From Affinundibacterium fentianense (GTDB taxonomy: Bacteria > Pseudomonadota > Gammaproteobacteria > Burkholderiales > Burkholderiaceae_D): a stretch of DNA of 64,000 bases. Below are positions 40,945 through 50,883 of this stretch, piece by piece. A program made the translations under genes and the position numbers. Every line of letters starts with the position of its first letter. Position 1 is the stretch's first letter. Where the stretch lies: assembly GCF_018139545.1 (NCBI RefSeq), contig NZ_JAGSPJ010000001.1, positions 248,001 through 312,000 on the forward strand, written 5' to 3'. The notes beneath the pieces are model-generated. The model was not told the DNA's origin, did no database searches, and worked only from the letters and a program-made list of their open reading frames with translations.

Positions 40945-40954
40945 AGTGATCTCT

Positions 40955-42730
40955 TTAGAATGTACGTGCTTTAGGTTGGAAAGTTTCCACCGTGAGCGGC
41001 TTAGTTACAACTGGTTTGTAATCTAAGCGATTACCCTCTGAATACCACAAAGTGTGCTTCATCCAGTTTTCATCATCACGTTTTTCATAATCACGATGTG
41101 CATGAGCACCGCGCGATTCTTTACGTGCATTTGCTGATGTGATCGTTGCTTTAGCGGTTTCGATCAAGTTATCCAATTCCAGCGCTTCTACGCGCGCTGT
41201 ATTAAATACTTTGGACTTATCTTTGAAGGAAACGTGCTTACGACGCTCATCCAATTCCATAATCTTGCCCAAACCTGTTTGCAACAATTCATCGGTACGG
41301 AACACACCGCAGTATTGCTGCATCGTGCTACGAATCGCATTTGCCACGTCTTGTACGCGCTCAGTACCAGTGCTGTTTTCCAACTTAGCCAAGCGAGACA
41401 TTGCCAAATCTGCAGCATCTTTCGGCAAATCTTTATTGCTGCGCGCTTTCAAATTGCTTGCAACAACGTGGTTACCTGCTGCGCGACCGAAGACGATCAA
41501 ATCGAGCAAGGAATTTGTACCCAAACGATTCGCACCATGCACGGAAACGCAAGCGCATTCACCGATTGCATACAAGCCATTCACCACTTCATTCACGCCA
41601 TTCTTTGTCGTGACGACTTGACCGTGAATATTGGTTGGAATACCGCCCATTTGGTAATGAATCGTTGGAACGACTGGAATTGGCTCTTTAGTCGCATCCA
41701 CATTAGCAAACTTGTGGCCGATTTCCAAAATCGATGGCAAACGCTTTTGAATCGTATCCGCGCCGATATGACGCAAATCGAGCAACACGTGATCTTTATT
41801 CGGACCGCAGCCACGACCTTCTTTGATTTCCTGATCCATAGAGCGGGAAACGAAGTCACGTGGCGCCAAGTCTTTGAGCGTTGGCGCATAACGCTCCATA
41901 AAGCGTTCGCCTTGGCTATTCACCAAAATACCACCCTCACCGCGTACGCCTTCAGTAATCAAAACACCCGCACCTGAAACGCCTGTTGGGTGGAATTGCC
42001 AGAACTCCATATCTTGCAAAGGCAAGCCAGCACGCGCTGCCATACCCATGCCGTCACCGGTATTAATAAATGCATTGGTCGATGCTGCGAAAATACGCCC
42101 TGCACCACCTGTTGCGAAAATCGTTGTTTTCGCTTCCAACATCATCACTTCGCCCGTTTCCATCTCGAGCGCAACGACGCCCAACACGTCTCCAGACGCA
42201 TCGCGAATCAAATCAATCGCCATCCATTCGACGAAGAAATGGGTGCGTGCACGCACATTACGTTGGTACAGTGTGTGCAACAGCGCGTGACCAGTACGAT
42301 CTGCCGCAGCGCAAGCGCGCTGAACTGGCTTTTCACCAAAATTCGCAGTATGACCGCCGAATGGACGCTGATAAATAGTGCCATCCGCATTACGGTCAAA
42401 TGGCATACCGAAGTGTTCTAATTCGTAAACCACTTTCGGTGCTTCGCGGCACATGAATTCAATTGCATCTTGATCACCGAGATAATCGCCACCTTTGACC
42501 GTGTCAAACATATGCCAGAACCAGTTATCTTCGGACATATTACCCAGGGAAGCACCGATACCACCCTGTGCAGCAACCGTATGAGAACGGGTTGGAAATA
42601 CTTTAGACAGAACAGCCACATTCAGGCCAGCTTCTGCCAACTGCAAGGATGCGCGCATACCGGAACCGCCGGCACCAACGATGACCGCATCAAAGCGACG
42701 AGAAGGAATTGCTGATTTAATCGCAGCCAC
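40955..42730 (-). CDS. sdhA: succinate dehydrogenase flavoprotein subunit
   Basis: A 591-residue flavoprotein that oxidises succinate. FAD motif [20 protein letters not shown]; the FAD-attachment His in [15 protein letters not shown] (about residue 45); substrate segments in [20 protein letters not shown]; the end is [20 protein letters not shown]. The GTG at 42730 is chosen: GGAGAG lies seven bases upstream and the start falls just after the sdhD stop, giving the usual length. A 39-codon longer frame overlapping sdhD is rejected. Confidence 0.95.
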   Translation of the reverse strand: MAAIKSAIPSRRFDAVIVGAGGSGMRASLQLAEAGLNVAVLSKVFPTRSHTVAAQGGIGASLGNMSEDNWFWHMFDTVKGGDYLGDQDAIEFMCREAPKVVYELEHFGMPFDRNADGTIYQRPFGGHTANFGEKPVQRACAAADRTGHALLHTLYQRNVRARTHFFVEWMAIDLIRDASGDVLGVVALEMETGEVMMLEAKTTIFATGGAGRIFAASTNAFINTGDGMGMAARAGLPLQDMEFWQFHPTGVSGAGVLITEGVRGEGGILVNSQGERFMERYAPTLKDLAPRDFVSRSMDQEIKEGRGCGPNKDHVLLDLRHIGADTIQKRLPSILEIGHKFANVDATKEPIPVVPTIHYQMGGIPTNIHGQVVTTKNGVNEVVNGLYAIGECACVSVHGANRLGTNSLLDLIVFGRAAGNHVVASNLKARSNKDLPKDAADLAMSRLAKLENSTGTERVQDVANAIRSTMQQYCGVFRTDELLQTGLGKIMELDERRKHVSFKDKSKVFNTARVEALELDNLIETAKATITSANARKESRGAHAHRDYEKRDDENWMKHTLWYSEGNRLDYKPVVTKPLTVETFQPKARTF

Positions 42731-42732
42731 GG

Positions 42733-43101
42733 TTACACTCTCCACAAAATTTGTGCTGCATAACCAGCACAAGCGATCAACCACACAATAGTAGCGACCT
42801 GTAAAATCAAACGTAACACTACTGAATGTGTTACATAATCCATCCAAATATCACGAACTCCCACCCAAGCGTGATAAAGAAGTGCAACGATCACTGTGAA
42901 TGTCAACAACTTAAACCATTGCATACCAAACACAGAAACCCAAGACGTGTAGTTAAAACGCGTACCCGTCAAAAACAAGAATAAAATAATAACGGTATAG
43001 ATTGCCATTAAGATCGCTGTAACGCGCTGCGCAAGCCAATCTCTCATCCCGTAACCAGCGCCAACCACCAGCCGTTTTGGACCAATATTATTGTTCGCCA
43101 T
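42733..43101 (-). CDS. sdhD: succinate dehydrogenase membrane anchor subunit D
   Basis: A 122-residue anchor with three membrane helices ([54 protein letters not shown]). The [13 protein letters not shown] segment around residue 70 carries the haem/quinone-site His and Asp typical of SdhD. It follows sdhC with no gap. Confidence 0.93.
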   Translation of the reverse strand: MANNNIGPKRLVVGAGYGMRDWLAQRVTAILMAIYTVIILFLFLTGTRFNYTSWVSVFGMQWFKLLTFTVIVALLYHAWVGVRDIWMDYVTHSVVLRLILQVATIVWLIACAGYAAQILWRV

Positions 43102-43509
43102 TTAAAACACTCCAAATAATTTCAAGCCAACCACGAAGGTTAAGCCAAGACTAAATACCAAAACTGTCACAGCACTACGACGCCCTGATTCTTTATCCAA
43201 GCCGAAGTGAAAATCCATAAACAAATGCCGAATACCTGCAGTGAAGTGATGCAAGTACGCCCAAACCAAAACCAACAGTACCAATTTAACGATCATCGAA
43301 GATGCAAAATAATGCAACATCGCAAATGAAATCTCTGATTGCAAGCTTTGCTCGAACAAATACAAGACGAATGGCAACAAACCAAACATCAATACACCAC
43401 TAATACGATGCAAAATGGATACAAAGCCAGCTAAGGGTAAGCGATAACCTAGCGCATCGGTTAAGCGCATTACACCAAAACGCTTCTTGTTTTTAACGAC
43501 TTCTGACAT
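43102..43509 (-). CDS. sdhC: succinate dehydrogenase cytochrome b556 subunit
   Basis: A 135-residue anchor with three membrane helices. The conserved SILHRISGVLMFG (about residue 30) lines the quinone site, and LHHFTAGIRHLFMDFHFG (about 85-100) contains the haem ligand His. A very strong GGGGGAG ribosome-binding site lies eight bases before the ATG, as expected for the first gene of the sdhCDAB operon. The GntR-type regulator gene is immediately upstream on the same strand. Confidence 0.94.
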   Translation of the reverse strand: MSEVVKNKKRFGVMRLTDALGYRLPLAGFVSILHRISGVLMFGLLPFVLYLFEQSLQSEISFAMLHYFASSMIVKLVLLVLVWAYLHHFTAGIRHLFMDFHFGLDKESGRRSAVTVLVFSLGLTFVVGLKLFGVF

Positions 43510-43668
43510 AAATAAACTCCCCCAAAATAACTCAGTACGACAACTTCATAATTTTCGCCTATTTTGATGCATTGCACCAACAGATTTGACGGTTTTCTGA
43601 AAATTAATCTTAGATTTGATCAAGATTTAAGCAAATATCTTGGTTCAAACACCTCGGTTCGGCGCGGG

Positions 43669-44469
43669 TCAACTCAACTCATTCCGATAATGATGCGCAT
43701 TCGTTAAGTACAACCCCCTACGCAACTCCACTGCGCGATCACCATAGGTGTATGAAATTCGTTCGACATTTAAAAGTGGCACACCCACCTCAATTTGCAA
43801 CAAATCACCAACATCTTTATCAGCACAAACAGCCCGAATTTCCTCATGTGCGCGAATCATATGAGTACCAAACTCTGACTCAAACAAGGCATACATCGGC
43901 CCTTTATACTCATTTAGTCGCTCCATGGTTAAGCCTTTAAATATCGCCCCCGGCAACCAAAGCTCCTCCAGAATAGTCGGCACACCAGAAAAAAATTGTA
44001 CACGCTTTAAAAAGACAACGGATTCCCCGGCCTTCATTTCGAGCAAACGCGCGACTTCGGCCGGCGCACGCAGCCGCTTTACTTCAATAATTTTATTCTC
44101 AGGGTAGACTCGCTCACCATTGTCAGGCACGAGACGTAGAAATCGGAATTGTGATCGCGCCTCGTGGTGTGTCGCAACAAAGGTCCCCTTCCCTTGTCGA
44201 CGAACGACAAGATTCTCAGAGGATAATTCATCAATCGCTTTACGCACCGTACCCTGACTAACTTTAAAACGCGCAGCCAATTCCATTTCACTTGGAATTA
44301 ACTCTCCAGGCTTCCACTCCCCGGATTGCAAACTTTGGGTGATCAGGGCTTTGATCTGTTGATAGAGAGGGCTAAATGTCGGCGCGGCAGAAGAATACGA
44401 GTCCCCATCGGAAGCTGGCAAACTTTTCGACTCATTTGACTGCATAATGGATGGCACCGTTGAATTCAT
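43669..44469 (-). CDS. GntR-family regulator with UTRA domain (HutC subfamily)
   Basis: A repressor-type protein of about 266 residues. The winged-helix domain (about residues 28-95) reads PLYQQIKALITQSLQSGEW, SEMELAARFKVSQGTVRKAI and VVRRQGKGTFVATH. The UTRA ligand-binding domain runs to the end (VVFLKRVQFFSGVPTILEEL; VERISYTYGDRAVELRRGLY). It is upstream of sdhCDAB on the same strand and divergent from mdh. A perfect 18-bp palindrome about 60 bp upstream of the start is the likely operator, so it probably controls itself, the sdh operon and perhaps mdh. The ATG at 44469 is chosen over GTGs at 44487/44484. Confidence 0.9.
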   Translation of the reverse strand: MNSTVPSIMQSNESKSLPASDGDSYSSAAPTFSPLYQQIKALITQSLQSGEWKPGELIPSEMELAARFKVSQGTVRKAIDELSSENLVVRRQGKGTFVATHHEARSQFRFLRLVPDNGERVYPENKIIEVKRLRAPAEVARLLEMKAGESVVFLKRVQFFSGVPTILEELWLPGAIFKGLTMERLNEYKGPMYALFESEFGTHMIRAHEEIRAVCADKDVGDLLQIEVGVPLLNVERISYTYGDRAVELRRGLYLTNAHHYRNELS

Positions 44470-44528
44470 AGTTCGCAATTTCACCACAAAAGCATGACCA
44501 AAGTCCAGTGCAAAGTAAAAAACTTAAC

Positions 44529-44546
44529 ATGTCTTATATAAGACAT
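44529..44546. promoter_or_regulatory. perfect 18-bp palindrome, likely GntR operator
   Basis: ATGTCTTATATAAGACAT reads the same on both strands. It lies about 60 bp upstream of the GntR/UTRA gene start and ten bases before the -35 of the rightward promoter. HutC-type regulators bind short AT-rich palindromes as dimers, so this is the obvious operator candidate. I found no second full copy in the window. Confidence 0.65.
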
Positions 44547-44556
44547 AAGATATCGA

Positions 44557-44585
44557 TTGACACAATCTAGACAGCGCAATAAACT
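44557..44585 (+). promoter_or_regulatory. predicted sigma-70 promoter toward mdh
   Basis: A perfect TTGACA (44557-44562), a 17-bp spacer and TAAACT (44580-44585, four of six to the -10 consensus) point at mdh. The leader would be about 255 nt, unusually long, so a second promoter nearer the gene is possible. Confidence 0.5.
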
Positions 44586-44846
44586 TGCGCACGCAAGGAT
44601 GATTTAGCGCAAAAATGTTTGCAATATAAGTTGAAATGATTCAGAGCGATCAGCACAATAAAAAATTTAACCGATTGCATTTGTTATTCAGCGTTATTAT
44701 TTCAGTTGACCATTCATTTGTACTAAATTCCCAGCAGATTCATGGTTAAGCTGGACATGAGTCAAATTTAGCTAAACTGAAACCCCAATTTTATTCTCGG
44801 TTTAAAGCATTACAATATTATTTTTACACCACTGCGGAGAAATACC

Positions 44847-45836
44847 ATGTCTAAATCCCCTATGCGCGTTGCCGTCACTGGCGCAGCTGGCCAAATCGGC
44901 TATTCCCTCTTGTTCAGAATCGCCAATGGCGACATGCTGGGCAAAGATCAGCCAGTTATTTTGCAATTGTTAGAGATTCCTGATGAGAAAGCTCAAAAAG
45001 CGCTGAAAGGCGTGATGATGGAAATCGACGATTGCGCCTTCCCATTGTTGGCTGGTATGACTGCGCACAGCGATCCAATGACAGCATTCAAAGATATCGA
45101 CGTTGCTTTGTTGGTTGGCGCACGTCCACGTGGCCCAGGCATGGAACGTAAAGATTTGCTCGAGGCGAATGCGCAAATTTTCACAGTTCAAGGTAAAGCA
45201 CTAGATGCAGTTGCATCACGCAATGTGAAAGTCTTGGTCGTTGGTAATCCAGCCAATACAAATGCATACATCGCGATGAAATCCGCGCCAAACCTGCCAT
45301 CTAAGAACTTCACAGCGATGTTGCGCTTGGATCACAACCGTGCATTGTCACAAGTTGCGGCTAAAACAGGCAAAGCAGTGGCTGATATTGAAAAATTGTG
45401 CGTTTGGGGTAACCACTCTCCAACAATGTACGCGGATTATCGTTTCGCTACTGTTGCTGGTCAATCAGTCAAAGACATGATCAACGATCAAGAATGGAAC
45501 AAAGACGTATTCTTGCCAACAGTAGGCAAACGCGGCGCTGCCATTATTGAAGCGCGTGGCTTGTCTTCAGCAGCTTCTGCTGCAAACGCGGCGATTGATC
45601 ACGTACGTGATTGGGTCTTGGGTACAAACGGCAAGTGGACAACTATGGGTATCCCATCAGATGGTTCCTACGGCATCCCAGAAGGCACGATGTTTGGCTT
45701 CCCTGTTACAACAGAAAACGGCGAATACACGATTGTTCAAGGTTTGGAAATCGATGAATTCTCTCGTGAGCGTATCAATGTCACACTCAAAGAATTGCAA
45801 GAAGAGCGTGATGGCGTGAAACACTTAGTTGGCTAA
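44847..45836 (+). CDS. mdh: malate dehydrogenase
   Basis: A 329-residue NAD-dependent enzyme of the cytosolic/betaproteobacterial MDH type. NAD motif [19 protein letters not shown] at the N-terminus; substrate Arg loop in [20 protein letters not shown] (about 90-110); [23 protein letters not shown]; and the catalytic His in [15 protein letters not shown] (about 190). A GGAGA site precedes the ATG. It regenerates oxaloacetate for citrate synthase encoded across the control region. Confidence 0.96.
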   Translation: MSKSPMRVAVTGAAGQIGYSLLFRIANGDMLGKDQPVILQLLEIPDEKAQKALKGVMMEIDDCAFPLLAGMTAHSDPMTAFKDIDVALLVGARPRGPGMERKDLLEANAQIFTVQGKALDAVASRNVKVLVVGNPANTNAYIAMKSAPNLPSKNFTAMLRLDHNRALSQVAAKTGKAVADIEKLCVWGNHSPTMYADYRFATVAGQSVKDMINDQEWNKDVFLPTVGKRGAAIIEARGLSSAASAANAAIDHVRDWVLGTNGKWTTMGIPSDGSYGIPEGTMFGFPVTTENGEYTIVQGLEIDEFSRERINVTLKELQEERDGVKHLVG

Positions 45837-45850
45837 TTTGTTGTAATAAA

Positions 45851-45889
45851 GACGTCGATGGTATGAAGGTATCTTATATCATCGACGTA
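45851..45889 (+). other. hairpin after mdh
   Basis: ACGTCGATGGTAT (45852-45864) pairs with ATATCATCGACGT (45876-45888) with a single G-T type mismatch and an 11-base loop. There is no T-run, so it is at best a weak or factor-dependent terminator. The stem-loop contains TCTTATAT, the same eight bases as half of the palindrome near gntR. Confidence 0.6.
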
Positions 45890-45938
45890 CACGGAATTCG
45901 TGGAAAGTAAATAAGAAAAGCGTTACAAGTGCGGCGCT

Positions 45939-45960
45939 AAAAGTGCGTGAAAAGTGCGTG
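45939..45960. repeat. tandem 11-bp direct repeat
   Basis: AAAAGTGCGTG occurs twice with no gap in the mdh-CitE intergenic region. It is short and has no evident function. Confidence 0.6.
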
Positions 45961-46098
45961 AGTTTTTTCACAATACGATTTTAGTCGATTTGCGCTCTTT
46001 ATTATGCTCAAGATATTGTTTATCAAGGGCACACAATTTCATTTTCGTCGTCTAACAATTTGTTTTCCCTAAACGATTCGCCATTGATTTCTCCAAAG

Positions 46099-47076
46099 AT
46101 GCATCCATCACAGGCTTTATTCGAAGATCAACTCGCACCAATTTTCTTACCAGCATGCGACCACTATGCCGGATCAGAAAAATTGATGCTGAAATCCTTG
46201 AATCTACAGAACGATCTTGGGCCTATCTTTGACATCACATTCGACTGTGAAGATGGTGCAGCCATTGGAAATGAATTGGCTCACATACAAATGTTAGCCA
46301 GTCTTATTGGTTCTGATGACAATCAATTTAATCGTATTGGCGTGCGAGTCCACCATAGCCAACATCCGAGTTTTCAGCAAGACTTACAGGAGCTTTTACG
46401 GACAGAAGCGACCTGCAAAAAATTAGCCTATATCGTTTTGCCAAAGATTAATTCTGTCGAAGAAGTCAACGCGGCAATCGACCACATCAACCAGCTATCA
46501 TTAGCGCAGGGGCGTGCTCAGATTCCCATTCACGTCTTGATTGAAACTCAAGCTGCGCTGGCACAAGTGCAATCATTAGCAGCGAATCCGCAAGTTGAAT
46601 GTTTGTCGTTTGGCATTATGGATTTTGTTTCATCCCACTGGGGCGCAATTCCTGCGAGCGCCATGCGTTCACCGGCGCAATTTACCCATCCGCTCGTAAC
46701 ACGAGCCAAATTAGAAATTTCTGCAGCATGTCATTTGCACGGCAAAGTTCCCTCACATAGTGTCACTACCGATTTTAAAGATCCGTCAGTGACTCTTAGC
46801 GACGCGACGCGTGCCAACCAAGAGTTTGCCTACACACGAATGTGGAGCATACATCCAAGCCAAATTAAGCCCATCTTGAAAGCCATGGCACCACGCAGTG
46901 CGGAAATCAATGAGGCAAGTGCTATTTTGCTCGCTGCGCAAGCTAATCAATGGGGGCCGATAGAAATGCACGGTCGTTTACATGATAGAGCTAGTTATCG
47001 CTATTATTGGACTGTCTTAAAGAAAGCAAGTATCAGTGGCGTCAATCTGCCTGAAGGTGCACAATGTTTGGTCTAG
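46099..47076 (+). CDS. CitE-like HpcH/HpaI aldolase family CoA-ester lyase
   Basis: A protein of about 325 residues of the citrate lyase beta/malyl-CoA lyase superfamily. Metal-site acidic residues are in DITFDCEDGAAIG (about residue 55) and HVLIETQAALAQV (about 150), with MDFVSSHWGAIP following and RMWSIHPSQIKPIL near residue 265. The ATG at 46099 (MHPSQALFEDQ) fits the family start; a TTG at 46060 is rejected. It probably cleaves or forms a malyl- or citramalyl-type CoA ester, but no CoA ligase, CitD or CitF is nearby, so the substrate is open. It lies between mdh and acnA. Confidence 0.85.
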   Translation: MHPSQALFEDQLAPIFLPACDHYAGSEKLMLKSLNLQNDLGPIFDITFDCEDGAAIGNELAHIQMLASLIGSDDNQFNRIGVRVHHSQHPSFQQDLQELLRTEATCKKLAYIVLPKINSVEEVNAAIDHINQLSLAQGRAQIPIHVLIETQAALAQVQSLAANPQVECLSFGIMDFVSSHWGAIPASAMRSPAQFTHPLVTRAKLEISAACHLHGKVPSHSVTTDFKDPSVTLSDATRANQEFAYTRMWSIHPSQIKPILKAMAPRSAEINEASAILLAAQANQWGPIEMHGRLHDRASYRYYWTVLKKASISGVNLPEGAQCLV

Positions 47077-47169
47077 ATCGGACAATTGATTAGGATAATT
47101 CATTTGAATAATGAATTTAGAAATTGAGAGAAACTGTAATTCGTTTATTTTGGAATTTTTGAGGGCACT

Positions 47170-47682
47170 ATGAATCGTTCACTCCCCGCAACACAAACAA
47201 TCGCAAGAATAGTGATGAGTTTGTGCGTTTTTGCATTGTCTGCCTCGTCTGTAACAGCTAATGCTGCGGAGGGGGCTGCCAGCCCCAAGAAGTCCAGCAT
47301 CGCCGGCAAAGCGAAATCAAGCAAGCACGCCAAAGCGGATGCCAAAGCAAGTGAAATTGATAATATAGAGCCAGAGCCAAGCATTGAACAAAGTGATGAC
47401 ACTGAATACAAGTGCGAGTTGGGCAATTCACTTGTGATGTATGCACATCCTGAAGATAATCAAAGTATCGCAATGCGTTGGAAAAATCGTTTATATAAAT
47501 TGACACGCGTGGAAACCTCCACTGGAGCACATCGTTACGAAAATCAAAAGGTCGGTTTGTTGTGGATCAATATCCCATCAAAAGGAATGTTGTTAGATTC
47601 TCGTCGGGGCCATCAACTTGCGAATGAATGCAAGAGCACAAAAGTTGCTAGCCTAGGTACCACTGAGACTCAGGTTAAATAA
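47170..47682 (+). CDS. secreted basic protein of unknown function
   Basis: A 170-residue protein with a signal peptide (IVMSLCVFALSASSVTANA, then AEG). A Lys/Ala/Ser-rich stretch (about 40-70) is followed by a compact domain with a Cys pair (YKCELGNSLVMYAH near 83 and ANECKSTK near 158), HPEDNQSIAMRWKNRLYKL and GLLWINIPSKGMLLDSRRG. The Cys pair suggests a disulfide. A GAGGG ribosome-binding site lies upstream of the ATG. I do not recognise a named family. It sits between the CitE-like gene and acnA. Confidence 0.75.
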   Translation: MNRSLPATQTIARIVMSLCVFALSASSVTANAAEGAASPKKSSIAGKAKSSKHAKADAKASEIDNIEPEPSIEQSDDTEYKCELGNSLVMYAHPEDNQSIAMRWKNRLYKLTRVETSTGAHRYENQKVGLLWINIPSKGMLLDSRRGHQLANECKSTKVASLGTTETQVK

Positions 47683-47818
47683 GACTCAAAGATAAACACC
47701 GTATGCCCTAAAGCGCAGCAACTTCATTACATTATTTTTTAGTTTGTTTTTCTAATTTTTTCGTTTTAAATTCGTATCACCTCACTTCATTGTTCATCAT
47801 CGAATATAAGGAACAGCC

Positions 47819-50554
47819 ATGAGCCAAGCCAACTATCAAGACGCGTTTAAAACGCTGAAAGATTTTAAAATCACTGACACCAAGAAAGGTAAATTCTTTT
47901 CTTTGCCAGCACTCGAAAAAAATCTGGGCGTAAAAATTTCACGTTTACCAGTGTCCATTCGTATCGTGTTGGAATCCGTCTTGCGTAATTGCGACGGCAA
48001 AAAAGTGACCGAAGAACACGTCAAACAATTGGCGAACTGGGGTGCAACAGCGGCTCGCACTGACGAAATTCCTTTCGTTGTGTCACGCGTCGTTTTGCAA
48101 GATTTCACTGGCGTTCCTTTGTTAGCTGACTTAGCGGCGATGCGTAATGTCGCTGCAAAACAAGGTAAGAATCCAAAAAATATCGAACCATTAGTTCCAG
48201 TGGATTTGGTAGTTGATCACTCCGTACAAATCGATCATTTCCGTGAAAAGAAAGCCTTAGATTTGAACATGAAATTGGAATTCTCTCGTAACAACGAGCG
48301 TTACCAGTTCATGAAATGGGGTATGCAAGCATTTGATACTTTCGGCGTAGTTCCTCCAGGCTTTGGTATCGTGCATCAAGTTAACTTGGAATACTTAGCG
48401 CGCGGCGTCCATAAAGCGGCTGATAAAAAGAAAAATGATGTGTACTACCCAGATACATTGGTAGGTACAGATTCCCATACCACCATGATCAATGGTATCG
48501 GTGTAGTTGGTTGGGGCGTTGGCGGTATCGAAGCTGAAGCCGGCATGCTCGGCCAACCGGTCTACTTCTTGACACCTGACGTAGTCGGTGTGAATTTGAC
48601 TGGCGCATTGCGCGAAGGTTGTACAGCGACCGACTTGGTATTGACCATCACAGAAATGCTGCGCAAAGCAAAAGTGGTTGGTAAGTTCGTTGAATTCTTC
48701 GGTGAAGGCACACGTTCTTTGTCTTTGACAGACCGCGCAACGATCGCCAACATGGCACCAGAATACGGTGCAACGATGGGCTTCTTCCCAGTGGATGAAG
48801 CGACGATCGACTACTTCAAAGGTACAGGTCGTACTAAAGCTGAAATCGACGCATTTGAAGGCTATTTCAAAGCACAAAAAATGTTTGGCATTCCGAAAAA
48901 AGGCGAGATCGATTACACCACTGAGTTGACGTTAGATTTGGCTACAGTAGCACCGTCTTTAGCTGGTCCAAAACGTCCACAAGATCGTATTGAAATCGGC
49001 AATGTCAAATCCACTTTCGCCGACTTGTTCAGCAAACCGACTTCTGAAAATGGTTTCAACAAAAAAGCAGAAGATTTGGGCGCGGTCTACACCAATGCGG
49101 ATGGCGTTAAAGTGAAGAACGGCGATGTCTTGATTGCTGCAATCACTTCTTGTACCAATACTTCCAATCCTAGCGTTTTGTTGGCAGCTGGTTTGTTGGC
49201 GAAGAAAGCCGTGGAAGCAGGTTTGAAAGTGCCTACGCATATCAAAACCTCCTTAGCTCCTGGCTCCCGCGTAGTCACCAAATACCTAGAAGCAGCAGGT
49301 CTCTTGCCCTACTTGGAAAAACTCGGCTTCGGCGTCACCGCTTATGGCTGCACAACCTGTATCGGTAACGCAGGTGATTTGACACCAGCGATGAACGAAG
49401 CGATCGTGGCAAACGACATCGTTGCTGCCGCTGTATTGTCAGGCAACCGTAACTTCGAAGCACGTATTCATCCAAACATTCGCTCTAACTTCTTAGCATC
49501 GCCACCATTGGTCGTTGCTTACGCAATTGCTGGTAATGTCACAAAAGATTTGATGACAGAACCTGTTGGCCGTGTCAAAGGCAAAGACATTTTCTTGGGT
49601 GATATCTGGCCAACAAGTGCAGAGATCAACAAGTTGATGAAGCATGCGATGAATTCCAAAACGTTCAAAGAGAACTACGCTGACGTTAAAGGTGCTCCAG
49701 GTAAATTGTGGGAAGACATCAAAGGCGTGGCTGAAGGTGAAGTCTACAACTGGCCAGGTTCGACTTACATCGCTGAGCCGCCATTCTTCGCAGATTTCAC
49801 CATGGAACCAAAGGCAGCAGCAACGGGCATCACTGGTGCGCGCGCATTGGGCGTGTTCGGTGACTCCATCACCACTGACCACATCTCCCCTGCCGGCTCC
49901 ATCAAAGAATCCAGCCCAGCTGGTAAATGGTTGAAAGAAAATGGCGTATTGAAGGCGGACTTTAACTCTTACGGTTCACGTCGTGGTAACCATGAAATCA
50001 TGATGCGCGGTACGTTCGCGAACGTGCGTATCAAGAACTTGATGATTCCTGCGAAAGAAGATGGTTCCCGTGTTGAAGGCGGCGAAACATTATTCCAGCC
50101 AACTGGCGAACAGATGGCAATCTACGACGCAGCGATGAAATACGTTGCTGAAGGTACGCCAACCATGATCTTCGGTGGCGAAGAATATGGTACAGGCTCT
50201 TCCCGTGACTGGGCTGCAAAAGGAACGCAATTGTTGGGCGTCAAAGCCGTTATCGCGAAATCTTTCGAACGTATCCACCGTTCTAACTTGGTTGGTATGG
50301 GCGTCTTGCCATTGCAATTCTTGGGTAGTGACAGCGTTGATTCTTTAGGCATTACAGGTAAAGAATCTTACGACCTGAAAGGTATCGAAAACGATATCAA
50401 GCCACAACAAGAAGTCACTTTGGTGATCAATCGCGAAGATGGCAGCAAACAAGAAGTAAAAGTTTTGTTGCGTATCGATACACCAATCGAAGTTGACTAC
50501 TACAAACACGGCGGCATCTTGCCGTTCGTGTTACGTCAGTTGTTGGCTGCGTAA
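47819..50554 (+). CDS. acnA: aconitate hydratase A
   Basis: A 911-residue monomeric aconitase interconverting citrate and isocitrate. The [4Fe-4S] ligands are in [18 protein letters not shown] (about residue 445) and [10 protein letters not shown] (about 512-515). [20 protein letters not shown] carries active-site residues, [14 protein letters not shown] starts the swivel domain and [15 protein letters not shown] is near residue 785. An iron-responsive RNA-binding role is known for some AcnA homologues and cannot be judged here. A strong terminator follows. Confidence 0.96.
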   Translation: MSQANYQDAFKTLKDFKITDTKKGKFFSLPALEKNLGVKISRLPVSIRIVLESVLRNCDGKKVTEEHVKQLANWGATAARTDEIPFVVSRVVLQDFTGVPLLADLAAMRNVAAKQGKNPKNIEPLVPVDLVVDHSVQIDHFREKKALDLNMKLEFSRNNERYQFMKWGMQAFDTFGVVPPGFGIVHQVNLEYLARGVHKAADKKKNDVYYPDTLVGTDSHTTMINGIGVVGWGVGGIEAEAGMLGQPVYFLTPDVVGVNLTGALREGCTATDLVLTITEMLRKAKVVGKFVEFFGEGTRSLSLTDRATIANMAPEYGATMGFFPVDEATIDYFKGTGRTKAEIDAFEGYFKAQKMFGIPKKGEIDYTTELTLDLATVAPSLAGPKRPQDRIEIGNVKSTFADLFSKPTSENGFNKKAEDLGAVYTNADGVKVKNGDVLIAAITSCTNTSNPSVLLAAGLLAKKAVEAGLKVPTHIKTSLAPGSRVVTKYLEAAGLLPYLEKLGFGVTAYGCTTCIGNAGDLTPAMNEAIVANDIVAAAVLSGNRNFEARIHPNIRSNFLASPPLVVAYAIAGNVTKDLMTEPVGRVKGKDIFLGDIWPTSAEINKLMKHAMNSKTFKENYADVKGAPGKLWEDIKGVAEGEVYNWPGSTYIAEPPFFADFTMEPKAAATGITGARALGVFGDSITTDHISPAGSIKESSPAGKWLKENGVLKADFNSYGSRRGNHEIMMRGTFANVRIKNLMIPAKEDGSRVEGGETLFQPTGEQMAIYDAAMKYVAEGTPTMIFGGEEYGTGSSRDWAAKGTQLLGVKAVIAKSFERIHRSNLVGMGVLPLQFLGSDSVDSLGITGKESYDLKGIENDIKPQQEVTLVINREDGSKQEVKVLLRIDTPIEVDYYKHGGILPFVLRQLLAA

Positions 50555-50583
50555 ACTAGAGCGCTAGGACGGCTAGATGAATA

Positions 50584-50621
50584 AAAAGGGACGAAGCTTT
50601 TGGGTTTCGTCCCTTTTTTTG
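50584..50621 (+). terminator. rho-independent terminator after acnA
   Basis: GGGACGAA (50588-50595), a ten-base loop and TTCGTCCC (50606-50613) followed by seven T residues, 33 bp past the acnA stop. Confidence 0.9.
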
Positions 50622-50883
50622 TGATTCGACCGTAAAGGTTCAGTGCAAAGTAGATGTGAGTGCGCGGTAAATTTCTAGCTTGATCGTTTTTTGATAAGTA
50701 ACAAAGACAGGCTGAATTAGGGTGCTAGTATCTAAGAGTAAGTTAGTTAATGGAACAATCCGCCACGAAAATAATAAGTGCTTTTTGTGGCGTCATTTTT
50801 TGCTCTCGCATTATATTTTTTTAAATTACTTGCTTCACCATTTTGCTTAACGCGTTTTGCCCAACAAATATACGGTGCCCGAT
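50622..50883. other. acnA-cupin intergenic region
   Basis: No coding gene is evident here. The only clear element is a second terminator-like hairpin (separate entry) with no gene in front of it. The sequence before it (about 50,640-50,760) could encode a small RNA, but I could not support a promoter. Confidence 0.45.
50761..50801 (+). terminator. orphan terminator-like hairpin
   Basis: CGCCACGAAAA (50761-50771) pairs with TTTTTGTGGCG (50782-50792) with one mismatch, and TCATTTTTT follows. It is a second stop signal about 170 bp after the acnA terminator with no annotated gene between them. Confidence 0.6.

Larger units (their letters stand above)
44488..44846. other. gntR-mdh divergent control region, 359 bp
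   Basis: This gap holds the 18-bp palindrome, a good rightward sigma-70 promoter (TTGACA, 17 bp, TAAACT) and, next to mdh, an AT-rich leader of about 250 nt ending in a GGAGA ribosome-binding site. No RNA gene or small coding gene was evident. Confidence 0.6.

Noticed and set aside
42731-42847. N-terminal extension of sdhA over sdhD
   Set aside because: It runs through the certain sdhD gene; GTG at 42730 has GGAGAG upstream and gives normal SdhA length.
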